From positions 1 to 22,307 of IMG/VR virus record IMGVR_UViG_3300020439_000090: 22,307 bases of DNA; one strand, written 5' to 3'. Under the pieces are notes generated by a model. It was not told the DNA's origin. It saw nothing but the letters and a program-made list of their open reading frames with translations, and ran no database searches. Every line of letters begins with the position of its first letter. Position 1 is the stretch's first letter. Of the stretch, positions 5,287 to 12,933 are shown piece after piece. The translations under genes were made by a program, and so were the position numbers. Source of the DNA: a virus.

Positions 5287-7244
5287 AGATAGCAGTCAGT
5301 GACATAGAAACAAATACCTTGGTGGGTAGTGACAAGCTGTGGCTCTGTGGTGGTAAGGATCTACAGACAGGTGAGGTCTACCAGTTCGAGAAGTGTCATG
5401 AAGATCCAGTGGCTAAGGCTGCTGCTATCGAGTGGTATAAATCTCTGGACTATATTGTTGGACACAACTTTATACAGTTTGATGCACCAGAACTAAACAG
5501 ATTATTAGAACCAAAGACGATAGACCCAAAGAAGATAATTGATACACTTCTTATATCGAGACTGATAAACTATGACATCGAAACACCTAAGGGTGCTAAG
5601 AGTCCACACAGTCTACAAGCTTGGGGTATTCGACTTGGTGTACACAAAGGAGACTTCTACAACTTCGAAGAGTTCTCAGATCAAATGGTTGAGTACTGGC
5701 TTGGAGATCTAGATACAACAGAAGCTTTGCATGATCGCTTTGCTAGATACATCTACGATCCTGACTGGAAAAAATCTATGAGGGCTGAACATGATCTACA
5801 AGTAGAGTTGGTACGTACAAAGTATTATGGATTCGCATTTGATTCTAACAAGGCTGAGTTCTTACTGAACGCTATCCAAACTCAGATGAAGATACTTGAA
5901 GAACAATTCCAAGTAGACTTCCCACCTAAGCTTACACCTGTCAACACAATCAAGTACAGGCTCAAGAAAGATGGGGAAGAGATGTCTTCTGTCAAGAATG
6001 CTAGAGAGAAGTATGCTCTGGTGGATAGACAGGGTGATGATCTTATCTGCTACAACTGGATAGATTTCAAACCTGCTTCACCCAAGGATAGGATCGATGC
6101 TCTATGGGGTGCGAAGTGGAAACCAGTAGACAAAACCAAGACACATATCAAGTTCGACAGGCTGTCTGTTGGTGATCCATACGGTACATCTATAGCATCA
6201 ATGACCAAAGATTTCTATGATGAAAAGAAGAAGCACCTCGAACACTACGGATGGACTGTTTCAGAGGATAATCTTGGTACACTGCCTGAGGACGCTCCTG
6301 AGGGGGCTAAAGCTCTAGCCAAGTGGTTGACCCTTGAAGGTAGGAGATCCTCACTGGTGGAGTGGCTAGGGCAGGTAGGAGAGGATGGACGTATTCATGG
6401 TACGATAAACAACATCGGAGCGTGGACTGGTAGGTGTGCTCACAAAGCACCTAACACAGCGAACATACCATCTGCTTTTCATGGTGAAGCAAGGTCAGCA
6501 GTAGAAGAAGTAAAGAAGCAGTATGACTCTCACCTCAGATCCTGTTGGACTGTGCCTAGTGGATCTTTCCTAGTGGGTACAGACGCTGACGGAATCCAGT
6601 TGAGGGTACTAGCTGATTATCTTTGGAGATACTTTGATGCTGATCAGTATGCCAGAGCTATCATGGAAGGTAAGAGAGAAGACGAGACAGACATACACAA
6701 TATTAACAAACGTGCTTTAGGTATCAACCATGCCACCAGAGATATGGCTAAGACTTTTATTTATGCTTGGCTACTAGGGGCAGGGGTTGCCAAGACTGCA
6801 CAGATACTCAAAGTCAATCATCAACAGGCTAACGAAGCTAGAGAAAACTTTGTTAGATCTATCGATGGCCTGTCTCAACTAAAGAATAAACTTATACCTG
6901 CTGTTGGAGAGCAAGGATACTTCACTGGCTACGATGGACGTAAGGTTAAAGTACCATCAACACACAAGGCTCTGGCAGGTATGCTACAGTCAGCAGAAAG
7001 TATTCTCATGAAGCACACACTTTTGAGGTGGACTTCTGAGGCAAGGAAGCTAGATATAAACTTTAAGCTAGTAGGATTTATACACGATGAGTATCAAACA
7101 GAGGTGATAGGAACAGAGGAAGAAGCAAAAGAGTTAGGAAAGATACAAGCGGATTGTATGCTTGCAGTAGGAGAGGAGTTAGGCTTCAAGATACCTACTC
7201 CAGGATCTTACGACATTGGAAGAAACTGGCTTGACACACATTAA
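5283..7244 (+). CDS. Family A DNA polymerase, T7 gp5-like
   Basis: A 653-residue replicative polymerase with proofreading. The 3'-5' exonuclease domain shows Exo I 'VSDIETN' (D7, E9), Exo II 'HNFIQFD' (61-67) and Exo III 'YWLGD' (138-142). The polymerase domain shows motif A 'GTDADGIQLR' (D434), motif B 'RDMAKTFIYAWLLGAG' (R486, K490, Y494) and motif C 'FIHDEYQ' (H601-D602-E603). The C-terminus 'GRNWLDTH' resembles that of T7 polymerase. Slightly shorter than T7 gp5 (704), consistent with a reduced thumb insertion. All catalytic residues are present. Y494 aligns with E. coli Pol I F762; aromatic residues here are associated with fast virulent phages. It is coupled to the helicase gene by a 4-base overlap. 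Confidence 0.96.
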   Translation: MKIAVSDIETNTLVGSDKLWLCGGKDLQTGEVYQFEKCHEDPVAKAAAIEWYKSLDYIVGHNFIQFDAPELNRLLEPKTIDPKKIIDTLLISRLINYDIETPKGAKSPHSLQAWGIRLGVHKGDFYNFEEFSDQMVEYWLGDLDTTEALHDRFARYIYDPDWKKSMRAEHDLQVELVRTKYYGFAFDSNKAEFLLNAIQTQMKILEEQFQVDFPPKLTPVNTIKYRLKKDGEEMSSVKNAREKYALVDRQGDDLICYNWIDFKPASPKDRIDALWGAKWKPVDKTKTHIKFDRLSVGDPYGTSIASMTKDFYDEKKKHLEHYGWTVSEDNLGTLPEDAPEGAKALAKWLTLEGRRSSLVEWLGQVGEDGRIHGTINNIGAWTGRCAHKAPNTANIPSAFHGEARSAVEEVKKQYDSHLRSCWTVPSGSFLVGTDADGIQLRVLADYLWRYFDADQYARAIMEGKREDETDIHNINKRALGINHATRDMAKTFIYAWLLGAGVAKTAQILKVNHQQANEARENFVRSIDGLSQLKNKLIPAVGEQGYFTGYDGRKVKVPSTHKALAGMLQSAESILMKHTLLRWTSEARKLDINFKLVGFIHDEYQTEVIGTEEEAKELGKIQADCMLAVGEELGFKIPTPGSYDIGRNWLDTH

Positions 7245-7259
7245 AGATTATGATAAAAG
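7231..7259 (+). promoter_or_regulatory. Possible sigma70-type promoter for the SSB gene
   Basis: A perfect -35 hexamer TTGACA (7231-7236) in the very end of the polymerase gene is followed 17 bases later by TAAAAG (7254-7259), a weak -10; TATGAT (7249-7254) is a better -10 but only 12 bases away. Transcription from here would give a leader of about 30 bases before the SSB start, and this is one of the few gaps in the operon. An extra promoter for abundant SSB is plausible but unproven. Confidence 0.3.
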
Positions 7260-7298
7260 CCGAATCAGTTCATAACGTCATAAACATAAGAGGGTAAA

Positions 7299-7853
7299 AT
7301 GGCAAAAGAATCTAAAACACAAATCATAGAAGTCTTCGGCACATTAGAGTGGGCTAAGGTCTTCGAACACAATCGAGATCGTGCCGCTTGGAACGAAGAG
7401 AAAGATGGCGAGTACAAAGTTACTGTCATCATGGACGATGAGAATGCAACTAAACTAAAAGAGTCTGGTTGCGCTAAAGCAATGCACGAGGTAGAGGGTG
7501 GTACTAAGGTAACTTTAGCTCGTCCACATAAAGGTAAGTTCGACTGGCAAGGTGGAGCACCTAAGGTTGTAAACATCAAGGGTAAGCCTTGGGATTTCGA
7601 TATGGATGGTTACATCGGTAACGGATCTACAGGTGTTGTTCGAGTAGCAATATACCCTGCTGGAAATTCTGGACGTATTGGCTCACGTCTTGAATCTGTA
7701 CAGGTTGTTGATCACGTTGAGTTTGAATCAGAAGGTGGTGGATCTTCTGGTGGTTTCAACGATCTGTCTAGTTACTCCTCAAAAGAAGCCAAACCAAAGC
7801 CTAAGAAATCAGCAGTAAAGAAAGCTGTTGATGGGGAAGCTGTACCCTTTTAG
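7299..7853 (+). CDS. T7 gp2.5-like single-stranded DNA-binding protein
   Basis: A 184-residue protein with an OB-fold-type body (residues about 8-145; strands such as TQIIEVFGTLEW, EYKVTVIMDDENA, GTKVTLARPHKG, GVVRVAIYPAGN) and a flexible Gly/Ser/Lys linker (146-175). It ends in 'DGEAVPF', a short C-terminus finishing in phenylalanine like the gp2.5 tail that contacts T7 polymerase and helicase, although less acidic. It coats single-stranded DNA and coordinates the replisome. AAGAGGGTAAA upstream is the ribosome-binding site. It sits right after the polymerase, as expected for its role. Homology is judged from family recall and context rather than a catalytic motif. Confidence 0.85.
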   Translation: MAKESKTQIIEVFGTLEWAKVFEHNRDRAAWNEEKDGEYKVTVIMDDENATKLKESGCAKAMHEVEGGTKVTLARPHKGKFDWQGGAPKVVNIKGKPWDFDMDGYIGNGSTGVVRVAIYPAGNSGRIGSRLESVQVVDHVEFESEGGGSSGGFNDLSSYSSKEAKPKPKKSAVKKAVDGEAVPF

Positions 7854-7884
7854 GCAATTCCTTTTTGTTGTGTTGTGTGAGAAT

Positions 7885-7910
7885 GCCCCTTCCCTTAGTT
7901 GGGTGGGGGC
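7885..7910 (+). terminator. GC-rich hairpin after the SSB gene (terminator-like)
   Basis: GCCCCTTCCC (7885-7894) pairs with GGGTGGGGGC (7901-7910) around a TTAGTT loop: eight G-C pairs, one G-U and one mismatch. There is no T-run afterwards (AACAAATC follows), so it is not a full intrinsic terminator. It lies between the SSB and nuclease genes and may dampen read-through or stabilise the SSB mRNA 3' end. Confidence 0.5.
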
Positions 7911-7931
7911 AACAAATCAAAAGAGGATAGA

Positions 7932-8816
7932 ATGAAAAGTATAGACACATTAGTACATGACATCGAGCAGACAATCATTGGTAACAATGGTTGGGATAAT
8001 ACTCTTGGTGATGCTATGTCTACGAGTATATCTCGTATGGCAGAGCAAAGGTTTTCTAAACCACAGGAGCCAAGAGGATACCTATCGTTGTCTGCTCTTG
8101 GTACTAAGTGTGAAAGAAAACTTTGGTATAAGATAAACAAAACAGGTGAGGGTGAGGTATTACCACCGTCAGCATTACTGAAGTTCTTCTATGGTGATAT
8201 CATTGAGGAGTTAGTTCTAACTATAGCTGCTGTGTCAGGACACAGTGTTACTGGTATGCAGGACAGACTAGATGTTCATGGTATCAAAGGACACAGGGAT
8301 GCTGTGATCGATGGTATGACTGTTGATGTTAAGTCTGCATCACCTTACTCATTTAAGAAATTCAAAGAAGGTAACCTTCGAGAGGATGATCCCTTCGGAT
8401 ATATCTCTCAGTTATCTTCCTACGTCTACGCAGCCAAGGATGATCCTAAGGTAACTAATAAAACTGAGGGTGCATTTCTTGTTATTGATAAAGTAAACGG
8501 ACACGTATGCTTAGATGTCTATGACTTTACTGATGAACTTAAGACAAAAGAAAAAGAGGTCAACCACCTTAAGGATATGATCACTTGGGAGCAGCCACCA
8601 GATCGAGGGTTTGATCCTGTGCCTCAGTCTTCCAAGAATCCTAAAGGTAATAAGAAACTAAGCAGTGCCTGTTCGTATTGTGATTTTAAGAAGGAGTGCT
8701 ATCCTGGATTACGTAAGTTTATTTATTCTGATCGTCCTGTTTTTCTAACTAAGGTTGTAAAGAAACCTATGGTTCCTGAGGACTTGGAGTTTAACAGTGA
8801 CCTTCACCAAGAATAA
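7932..8816 (+). CDS. Cas4/RecB-like PD-(D/E)XK exonuclease with Fe-S cysteines
   Basis: A 294-residue nuclease. ATG 7932 is preferred over an upstream in-frame TTG at 7899 because AAAGAGGATAG precedes it. The core reads 'GHRDAVIDGMTVDVKSAS' (120-137): D123 and the D132-x-K134 pair are the metal-binding residues of the PD-(D/E)XK fold. 'QLSSYVYA' (160-167) is the QxxxY motif typical of RecB/Cas4 nucleases. One Cys in 'LGTKCERKLWY' (C60) and three at the C-terminus in 'CSYCDFKKEC' (C247, C250, C256) match the four ligands of the Cas4/AddB-type 4Fe-4S cluster. It probably replaces T7 gp6 exonuclease for host DNA breakdown, primer removal and recombination. It overlaps the endonuclease I gene by 20 bases. 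Confidence 0.88.
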   Translation: MKSIDTLVHDIEQTIIGNNGWDNTLGDAMSTSISRMAEQRFSKPQEPRGYLSLSALGTKCERKLWYKINKTGEGEVLPPSALLKFFYGDIIEELVLTIAAVSGHSVTGMQDRLDVHGIKGHRDAVIDGMTVDVKSASPYSFKKFKEGNLREDDPFGYISQLSSYVYAAKDDPKVTNKTEGAFLVIDKVNGHVCLDVYDFTDELKTKEKEVNHLKDMITWEQPPDRGFDPVPQSSKNPKGNKKLSSACSYCDFKKECYPGLRKFIYSDRPVFLTKVVKKPMVPEDLEFNSDLHQE

Positions 8817-9207
8817 ATTAAGAGGTATACAAGCAGGGTACAGGTCTGGTCTTGAAGAAGACATGGCTAAGTATCTAAAGAAGTGTAAGATAAAGTTTAC
8901 TTATGAGAAAGAAAAGATTAAGTGGGTAGACTTGAAGATAAGAACTTATACTCCTGACTTTGTATTAGAGAATGGAATAATAATAGAAACGAAAGGAAGA
9001 TTTATATCAGTCGATAGACGCAAGCACAAAGAAATAAAGAAACAGTTTCCAGATCTAGACATACGATTTGTTTTTAATAATAGTCGATCTAAACTTTACA
9101 AAGGTGCTAAGAGTTCTTATGGTGATTGGTGTAAGAAACATGGTTTCAAATATGCAGACAAGACAATACCAAAAGAATGGCTGAAGGAAGTAAAAGATGA
9201 GCGATAA
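8797..9207 (+). CDS. T7-type endonuclease I (Holliday-junction resolvase)
   Basis: A 136-residue homologue of T7 gp3, which cuts branched DNA, resolves junctions and helps degrade host DNA. The recognisable blocks are 'YRSGLEEDMAKYL', 'YTPDFVLENGIIIETKG', 'LDIRFVFNNSRSKLYKGAKS' followed by 'SYGDWCKKHG', and 'ADKTIPKEWLKE'. The catalytic set is complete: E20, D54, E64, K66 (T7: E20, D55, E65, K67). Length is close to T7 (149), lacking some of its basic C-terminal tail. The start is GTG 8797, inside the end of the upstream nuclease gene, with GGAG at 8786-8789 as ribosome-binding site. Alignment with the T7 N-terminus supports this start. Confidence 0.96.
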   Translation: MTFTKNKLRGIQAGYRSGLEEDMAKYLKKCKIKFTYEKEKIKWVDLKIRTYTPDFVLENGIIIETKGRFISVDRRKHKEIKKQFPDLDIRFVFNNSRSKLYKGAKSSYGDWCKKHGFKYADKTIPKEWLKEVKDER

Positions 9208-9472
9208 ATTTGTTCCAGTCGTAGAAATAATTGAAGTTATACGTGGCCCTTACGATGATGAAGAAGGTAACATATGGAATCTTTGTCTGACTAGGAGCGT
9301 ATCTGACTTGAAAGAGTCTGAAGAAGAGTACTACTATCGTACTATGAAAGACGCAATGGATGATGTTGACAGGCTACATAAGACAGGTCCGTTTGTAATA
9401 GACGAATGGGGTAACTCAGAGCAAGATCATACACATAAGCAAACCAGAAAGGTGATAGAACATGTCCAGTAA
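9197..9472 (+). CDS. Hypothetical protein, 91 aa
   Basis: A 91-residue acidic protein between endonuclease I and the phosphoesterase, overlapping each by 11 bases. AAGGAAG at 9184-9190 precedes ATG 9197. Residues 5-40 alternate as beta strands (VPVVEIIEVIRGP, IWNLCLTRSV), followed by a charged helix (YYYRTMKDAMDDVDRLHK) and a His-rich tail (DHTHKQTRKVIEHV). There is no recognisable active site. It may cooperate with one of its neighbours, but this is only context. Confidence 0.65.
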   Translation: MSDKFVPVVEIIEVIRGPYDDEEGNIWNLCLTRSVSDLKESEEEYYYRTMKDAMDDVDRLHKTGPFVIDEWGNSEQDHTHKQTRKVIEHVQ

Positions 9473-10238
9473 AACAGCAATAATATTTAGTTGTGCTCAT
9501 ACAGATCCAAGTATACCTAACGATAGGTTCGATCTACTGGGTGAATTAATTTACGACATCAACCCTAACTATGTTATAGACCTAGGTGATGGTGCTGACA
9601 TGAAGTCATTAAATAGTTTTGATACTAGATATCCTGAAGCTATTGTCTCTCAGAACTATGAGCAAGACATCGAACATTACAACGAAGCTATGGAACGACT
9701 ACGTAAGAAACCTAGTATCAGAAAATATAAGAAACCATTTTGGATTGGATTCGAGGGCAACCATGAAAACAGAATTAAAAAAGCAATCGCCCATGACCCC
9801 CGACTACAGGGAGAAAAATATGGGATATCCTTTGGGCATCTTCAAACGGATCACTGGTTCGATGAATACCACGAGTATCAGCACTCAGCACCTGCAATCG
9901 CTGACTACGATGGGATATCATATGCTCATTTCTTTTCTAGCGGTAACTATGGCACAGCTATGTCTGGTGTTCATCATGGTTACACCTTACTACAAAATAG
10001 AAACCATTCTTCTACCTGTGGTCATAGTCATAAACGTTCTATTTACTTTAAAGATTCTGCACACCCTAATTCGATTATCGGTTTGGTTGCAGGATGTTTC
10101 AAAGGTGGAAGCGAAGGATGGGCTGGACAATCTAATTTAGAATGGTGGAAAGGTTGTGTCATCAAGAGAGAAATAAGGGATGGTGTATACGAACCAGAAT
10201 TTGTATCTCTTGAAAGATTACAAAGAGAATATGGTTGA
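9462..10238 (+). CDS. Calcineurin-like metallophosphoesterase
   Basis: A 258-residue member of the two-metal phosphoesterase fold. Motifs in order: 'IIFSCAH' (7-13), where the usual D-x-H reads C-x-H; 'VIDLGDGAD' (38-46, G-D-x-x-D); 'FEGNHENR' (97-104, G-N-H-E); 'SGVHHGYT' (168-175); and 'TCGHSHKR' (185-192, G-H-x-H). All metal ligands except the first Asp are present. Such genes are frequent in marine podoviruses next to replication genes. The substrate is unknown; nucleic-acid ends, cyclic nucleotides or phosphoproteins are possible. It overlaps the preceding gene by 11 bases with AAAGGTGA as ribosome-binding site. The Cys substitution could weaken or alter metal site 1. Confidence 0.85.
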   Translation: MSSKTAIIFSCAHTDPSIPNDRFDLLGELIYDINPNYVIDLGDGADMKSLNSFDTRYPEAIVSQNYEQDIEHYNEAMERLRKKPSIRKYKKPFWIGFEGNHENRIKKAIAHDPRLQGEKYGISFGHLQTDHWFDEYHEYQHSAPAIADYDGISYAHFFSSGNYGTAMSGVHHGYTLLQNRNHSSTCGHSHKRSIYFKDSAHPNSIIGLVAGCFKGGSEGWAGQSNLEWWKGCVIKREIRDGVYEPEFVSLERLQREYG

Positions 10239-10276
10239 TTTATTTATTTGTTTGAATATAACTAGAGGTTCTTGTT

Positions 10277-10438
10277 ATGAGGTATGAGATAAGAATGACG
10301 ATAGCTGTAGATCCTGAAGCTAACTTCATAGAGGCAGATCTATCAGACATGCCTAGAGTTGTTCAGGAACTTGTATCAACAGCCATGTATGATATAGACG
10401 ATGTAATTGTAGAGGAGTGTGAAGTAGAAGAATGCTAA
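10277..10438 (+). CDS. Small acidic phage protein, 53 aa
   Basis: A 53-residue acidic frame (MRYEIRMTIAVDPEANFIEA ... VVQELVSTAMYDIDDVIVEE) ending in 'CEVEEC'. The arrangement strand - helix - 'Y-D-I-D-D-V-x-V' strand looks like a small ferredoxin-like or alpha/beta domain that I recall from other phages without function. ACTAGAGG upstream (10260-10267) is a moderate ribosome-binding site. It overlaps MazG by 7 bases and carries that gene's GAGGAG ribosome-binding site in its 3' end. Confidence 0.65.
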   Translation: MRYEIRMTIAVDPEANFIEADLSDMPRVVQELVSTAMYDIDDVIVEECEVEEC

Positions 10439-10806
10439 ACAAAACTGATTTAGAAGCGTGGGAATACTACAACGAAACTTATAAGAATAAAGATATGAGT
10501 TTGAATGAGTATCAGAGTGCAGCAGCTAAGACTGCTGTGTACAAAACAGCACATCAAATACTTTATCCTGCACTTGGACTAGCAGGTGAAGCAGGAGAGG
10601 TAGCAAATAAAGTAAAGAAGATGCTACGTGATAATGACTTTGATCGTGATGCTATCGTTGCTGAGATAGGTGATGTCCTTTGGTATATTGCTGCCTTGTC
10701 CAGAGATCTTAATGTTAATCTTCAAGATATTGCTCTAGCTAATATTGAGAAATTGTATGGACGTAAAGAAAGAGGAACACTACAAGGCAGTGGAGACAAA
10801 CGATGA
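10432..10806 (+). CDS. mazG: MazG-like nucleoside triphosphate pyrophosphohydrolase
   Basis: A 124-residue all-alpha enzyme of the MazG/dUTPase-2 superfamily that hydrolyses NTPs or dNTPs to monophosphate and pyrophosphate. The core is 'LGLAGEAGEVANKVKKMLR' (48-66) and 'EIGDVLWYIAALSRDL' (78-93). The metal-binding ExxE...ExxD residues are E53, E56, E78 and D81. The single-domain length is normal for phage MazG. Phage MazG has been proposed to tune ppGpp or to clean dNTP pools; with the RNR two genes downstream, a nucleotide-pool role is likely here. ATG 10432 is chosen because GAGGAG (10411-10416) precedes it; the in-frame ATG at 10495 has no ribosome-binding site. Confidence 0.92.
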   Translation: MLNKTDLEAWEYYNETYKNKDMSLNEYQSAAAKTAVYKTAHQILYPALGLAGEAGEVANKVKKMLRDNDFDRDAIVAEIGDVLWYIAALSRDLNVNLQDIALANIEKLYGRKERGTLQGSGDKR

Positions 10807-10886
10807 CAGATATTTATATGGCAATGTTCATCCTGTTTTGTATAATAGCAGGAGCAATCTGGGTCTTTACGAGGAATTATAAATGA
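10803..10886 (+). CDS. Tiny single-span membrane protein, 27 aa
   Basis: A 27-residue frame, M-T-D-I-Y-M-A-M-F-I-L-F-C-I-I-A-G-A-I-W-V-F-T-R-N-Y-K: one hydrophobic helix (residues about 5-22) with a basic end, predicted N-out/C-in by the positive-inside rule. It is coupled by ATGA to MazG before it and by ATGA to the next small membrane gene. The precise double coupling argues that it is translated. Function unknown. Confidence 0.6.
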   Translation: MTDIYMAMFILFCIIAGAIWVFTRNYK

Positions 10887-11041
10887 ACAACTACTGCACA
10901 ACTAAAGGTTTGATATGGCCTTTTCTTTTCTGTGTGTTTGTGATATGTGTTCTTCCAGTGTTACTGGTGGATAACAAAAAGTATTGTAAGCAAAGTATTG
11001 TGCCATGTTATCCTTGGACAGATTTGGGAGAAAATAAATGA
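10883..11041 (+). CDS. Small cysteine-rich membrane protein, 52 aa
   Basis: A 52-residue frame with a short N-terminus (MNNYCTTKGLIW), one membrane span (residues about 11-29, PFLFCVFVICVLPVLLV) and a polar tail with Cys 35 and Cys 42 (NKKYCKQSIVPCYPW). Five cysteines in 52 residues is unusual. It overlaps its neighbours by 4 bases on both sides (ATGA), so it is translationally coupled to the RNR gene, and its tail contains the RNR ribosome-binding site (GGGAG). A link to RNR function is not established. Confidence 0.6.
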   Translation: MNNYCTTKGLIWPFLFCVFVICVLPVLLVDNKKYCKQSIVPCYPWTDLGENK

Positions 11042-12933
11042 GTAACTATTTACCGACTGACTACCAGTCATTTATACATAAGTCACGTTACGCAAAGTAC
11101 TTCGATGGTAAGGGCAGGGAGTCTTGGCCTGAGACAGTAGGGCGTTATGTCTCTGAGGTTGTACACACAAGAGTTGAAGAGCATGTTGCTAATGAGATAG
11201 AACAAGCTATCCTCAGCCTTGAGGTAATGCCAAGTATGAGAGCAATGATGACTGCTGGTCCTGCTCTCGAAAGAGATAACACTGCAGGATATAACTGTAG
11301 TTATCTACCAGTCGATGACCCTAAGTCATTCGATGAAGCTATGTTTATTCTATTGTGTGGTACTGGTGTGGGTTTCTCAGTGGAGAGACAGTTCGTAAAG
11401 AAACTACCAGAGATACCTAAGTTGTATGATAGCGACACAACTATCGTAGTTAGAGACAGTAAAGAAGGTTGGGCTAAGGCTTTCCGTCAGCTACTAGCTT
11501 TACTGTGGGCAGGTGAGATACCTCAGTGGGATGTCTCTCGTGTACGTCCTGCAGGTGCAAGGTTAAAAACATTTGGTGGTAGAGCCAGTGGTCCTGCTCC
11601 TCTTGTTGACTTGTTTAACTTTGCAGTAAAGATATTCAAAGATGCACAGGGGCGTAAGCTATCTTCTATCGAGTGCCATGACCTCATGTGTAAAGTCGGT
11701 GAGGTAGTTGTAGTAGGCGGTGTTAGACGCAGTGCTATGATCTCTCTGTCTAACTTAAGTGATGACCGTATGCGTCATGCTAAGTCAGGTAAGTGGTGGG
11801 AGAATGAACCACAACGTGCACTGGCTAATAACTCTGTGTCTTACTCAGAGAAACCAGATGGCATTTCTTTCATGAGAGAGTGGATGGCATTAGTAGAATC
11901 AGGAAGTGGAGAACGTGGTGTATTCAATCGTGAAGCATCTAAGAAACAAGCTGCAAAGTATGGTAGACGTGACCCTAATTATGAGTTTGGTACTAACCCC
12001 TGTTCAGAAATTATCTTACGGCCTTACCAATTTTGTAACCTCACTGAAGTCGTGGTTCGAGCTACAGATACAATTGATGATCTTAAACGCAAAGTACAAT
12101 TGGCAACAATTCTTGGAACTATTCAGTCTTCTTACACTAAGTTCCCATACCTGCGAAAAGTGTGGCAACGAAATACCGAAGAAGAACGACTGTTGGGTGT
12201 GTCGCTCACTGGAATAATGGACAACCCATTGATGACTTCTCACAATAAGGGTCTAGACAAAACACTAGAACACTTACGAGAGGTAGCTGTACTAACAAAT
12301 AAAGAGTGGGCTATGCGGTTGGGTATACCTGAGTCTGCTGCTATCACTTGTGTCAAACCATCTGGTACAGTGTCACAGCTAGTGGACAGTGCTAGTGGTA
12401 TACACGCTAGACACTCCCCTTACTACATTCGAACAGTTCGAGGAGATAACAAAGATCCTATTACTCAGTTCATGAAAGATCAAGGGATACCTAGTGAACC
12501 AGACATAATGAAACCTGACAATACTACCGTGTTTAGTTTCCCTATCAAATCACCAAGAGGATCAGTTGTTACTTCAGACATGTCTGCAATTCAGCAGCTA
12601 GAAACTTGGTTAATCTATCAGCGTCATTGGTGTGAGCATAAACCAAGTGTGACTATCAATGTTAAAAAGAATGAGTGGTTCGAAGTAGGAGCTTTTGTGT
12701 ATGAACACTTCGATGAAATGTCTGGTGTATCTTTCTTACCTTATGATGAACATACCTATCAGCAAGCACCATACCAAGACTGTACTAAAGAAGAGTACAA
12801 AGAGTTACTTAAACTAATGCCAAAGAAGATCGACTGGTCTAAGCTTGGTGACTACGAACAAGAAGATAACACTGTAGCTATGCAGACAATGGCTTGCTCT
12901 GGAGATGTTTGTGAAGTTGTAGATCTAGTTTAA
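11038..12933 (+). CDS. nrdJ: Class II (adenosylcobalamin-dependent) ribonucleoside-triphosphate reductase
   Basis: A 631-residue reductase that makes dNTPs from NTPs in the cytoplasm using vitamin B12 coenzyme instead of an iron-tyrosyl subunit. Blocks resemble the monomeric RTPR type: 'GYNCSYLPVDDPKSFDEAMF' with redox Cys C87; 'GWAKAFRQLLALLWAGE'; 'RPAGARLKTFGGRASGP' (170-186); 'GTNPCSEIILRP' (318-329) with thiyl-radical Cys C322 and E324; C333 in 'QFCNLTEV' as the partner redox Cys; and 'CVKPSGTVSQL' (438-448). The C-terminus 'ACSGDVCEVVDLV' supplies the C620-x4-C625 relay that is reduced by thioredoxin. Every catalytic Cys is present. Shorter than the Lactobacillus enzyme (739), as is common in phages. 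No other RNR subunit is nearby, as expected for class II. Confidence 0.95.
   Translation: MSNYLPTDYQSFIHKSRYAKYFDGKGRESWPETVGRYVSEVVHTRVEEHVANEIEQAILSLEVMPSMRAMMTAGPALERDNTAGYNCSYLPVDDPKSFDEAMFILLCGTGVGFSVERQFVKKLPEIPKLYDSDTTIVVRDSKEGWAKAFRQLLALLWAGEIPQWDVSRVRPAGARLKTFGGRASGPAPLVDLFNFAVKIFKDAQGRKLSSIECHDLMCKVGEVVVVGGVRRSAMISLSNLSDDRMRHAKSGKWWENEPQRALANNSVSYSEKPDGISFMREWMALVESGSGERGVFNREASKKQAAKYGRRDPNYEFGTNPCSEIILRPYQFCNLTEVVVRATDTIDDLKRKVQLATILGTIQSSYTKFPYLRKVWQRNTEEERLLGVSLTGIMDNPLMTSHNKGLDKTLEHLREVAVLTNKEWAMRLGIPESAAITCVKPSGTVSQLVDSASGIHARHSPYYIRTVRGDNKDPITQFMKDQGIPSEPDIMKPDNTTVFSFPIKSPRGSVVTSDMSAIQQLETWLIYQRHWCEHKPSVTINVKKNEWFEVGAFVYEHFDEMSGVSFLPYDEHTYQQAPYQDCTKEEYKELLKLMPKKIDWSKLGDYEQEDNTVAMQTMACSGDVCEVVDLV

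Noticed and set aside
7269-7289. CATAA repeated three times upstream of the SSB gene (possible operator)
   Set aside because: Five-base repeats in AT-rich leader DNA are expected by chance and the copies are not evenly spaced.
7899-7931. N-terminal extension of the Cas4-like nuclease from an upstream TTG
   Set aside because: The extension would be encoded by the GC-rich hairpin arm and lacks a ribosome-binding site, whereas ATG 7932 has AAAGAGGATAG in front.
7932-8816. CRISPR-Cas adaptation locus suggested by the Cas4-like nuclease
   Set aside because: No Cas1 or Cas2 gene and no repeat-spacer array exist on either strand; the gene sits in a replication module.
9619-10140. 173-codon open frame on the plus strand inside the metallophosphoesterase gene
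   Set aside because: It lies wholly in another frame of a gene with clear catalytic motifs, has no ribosome-binding site and no sensible composition.
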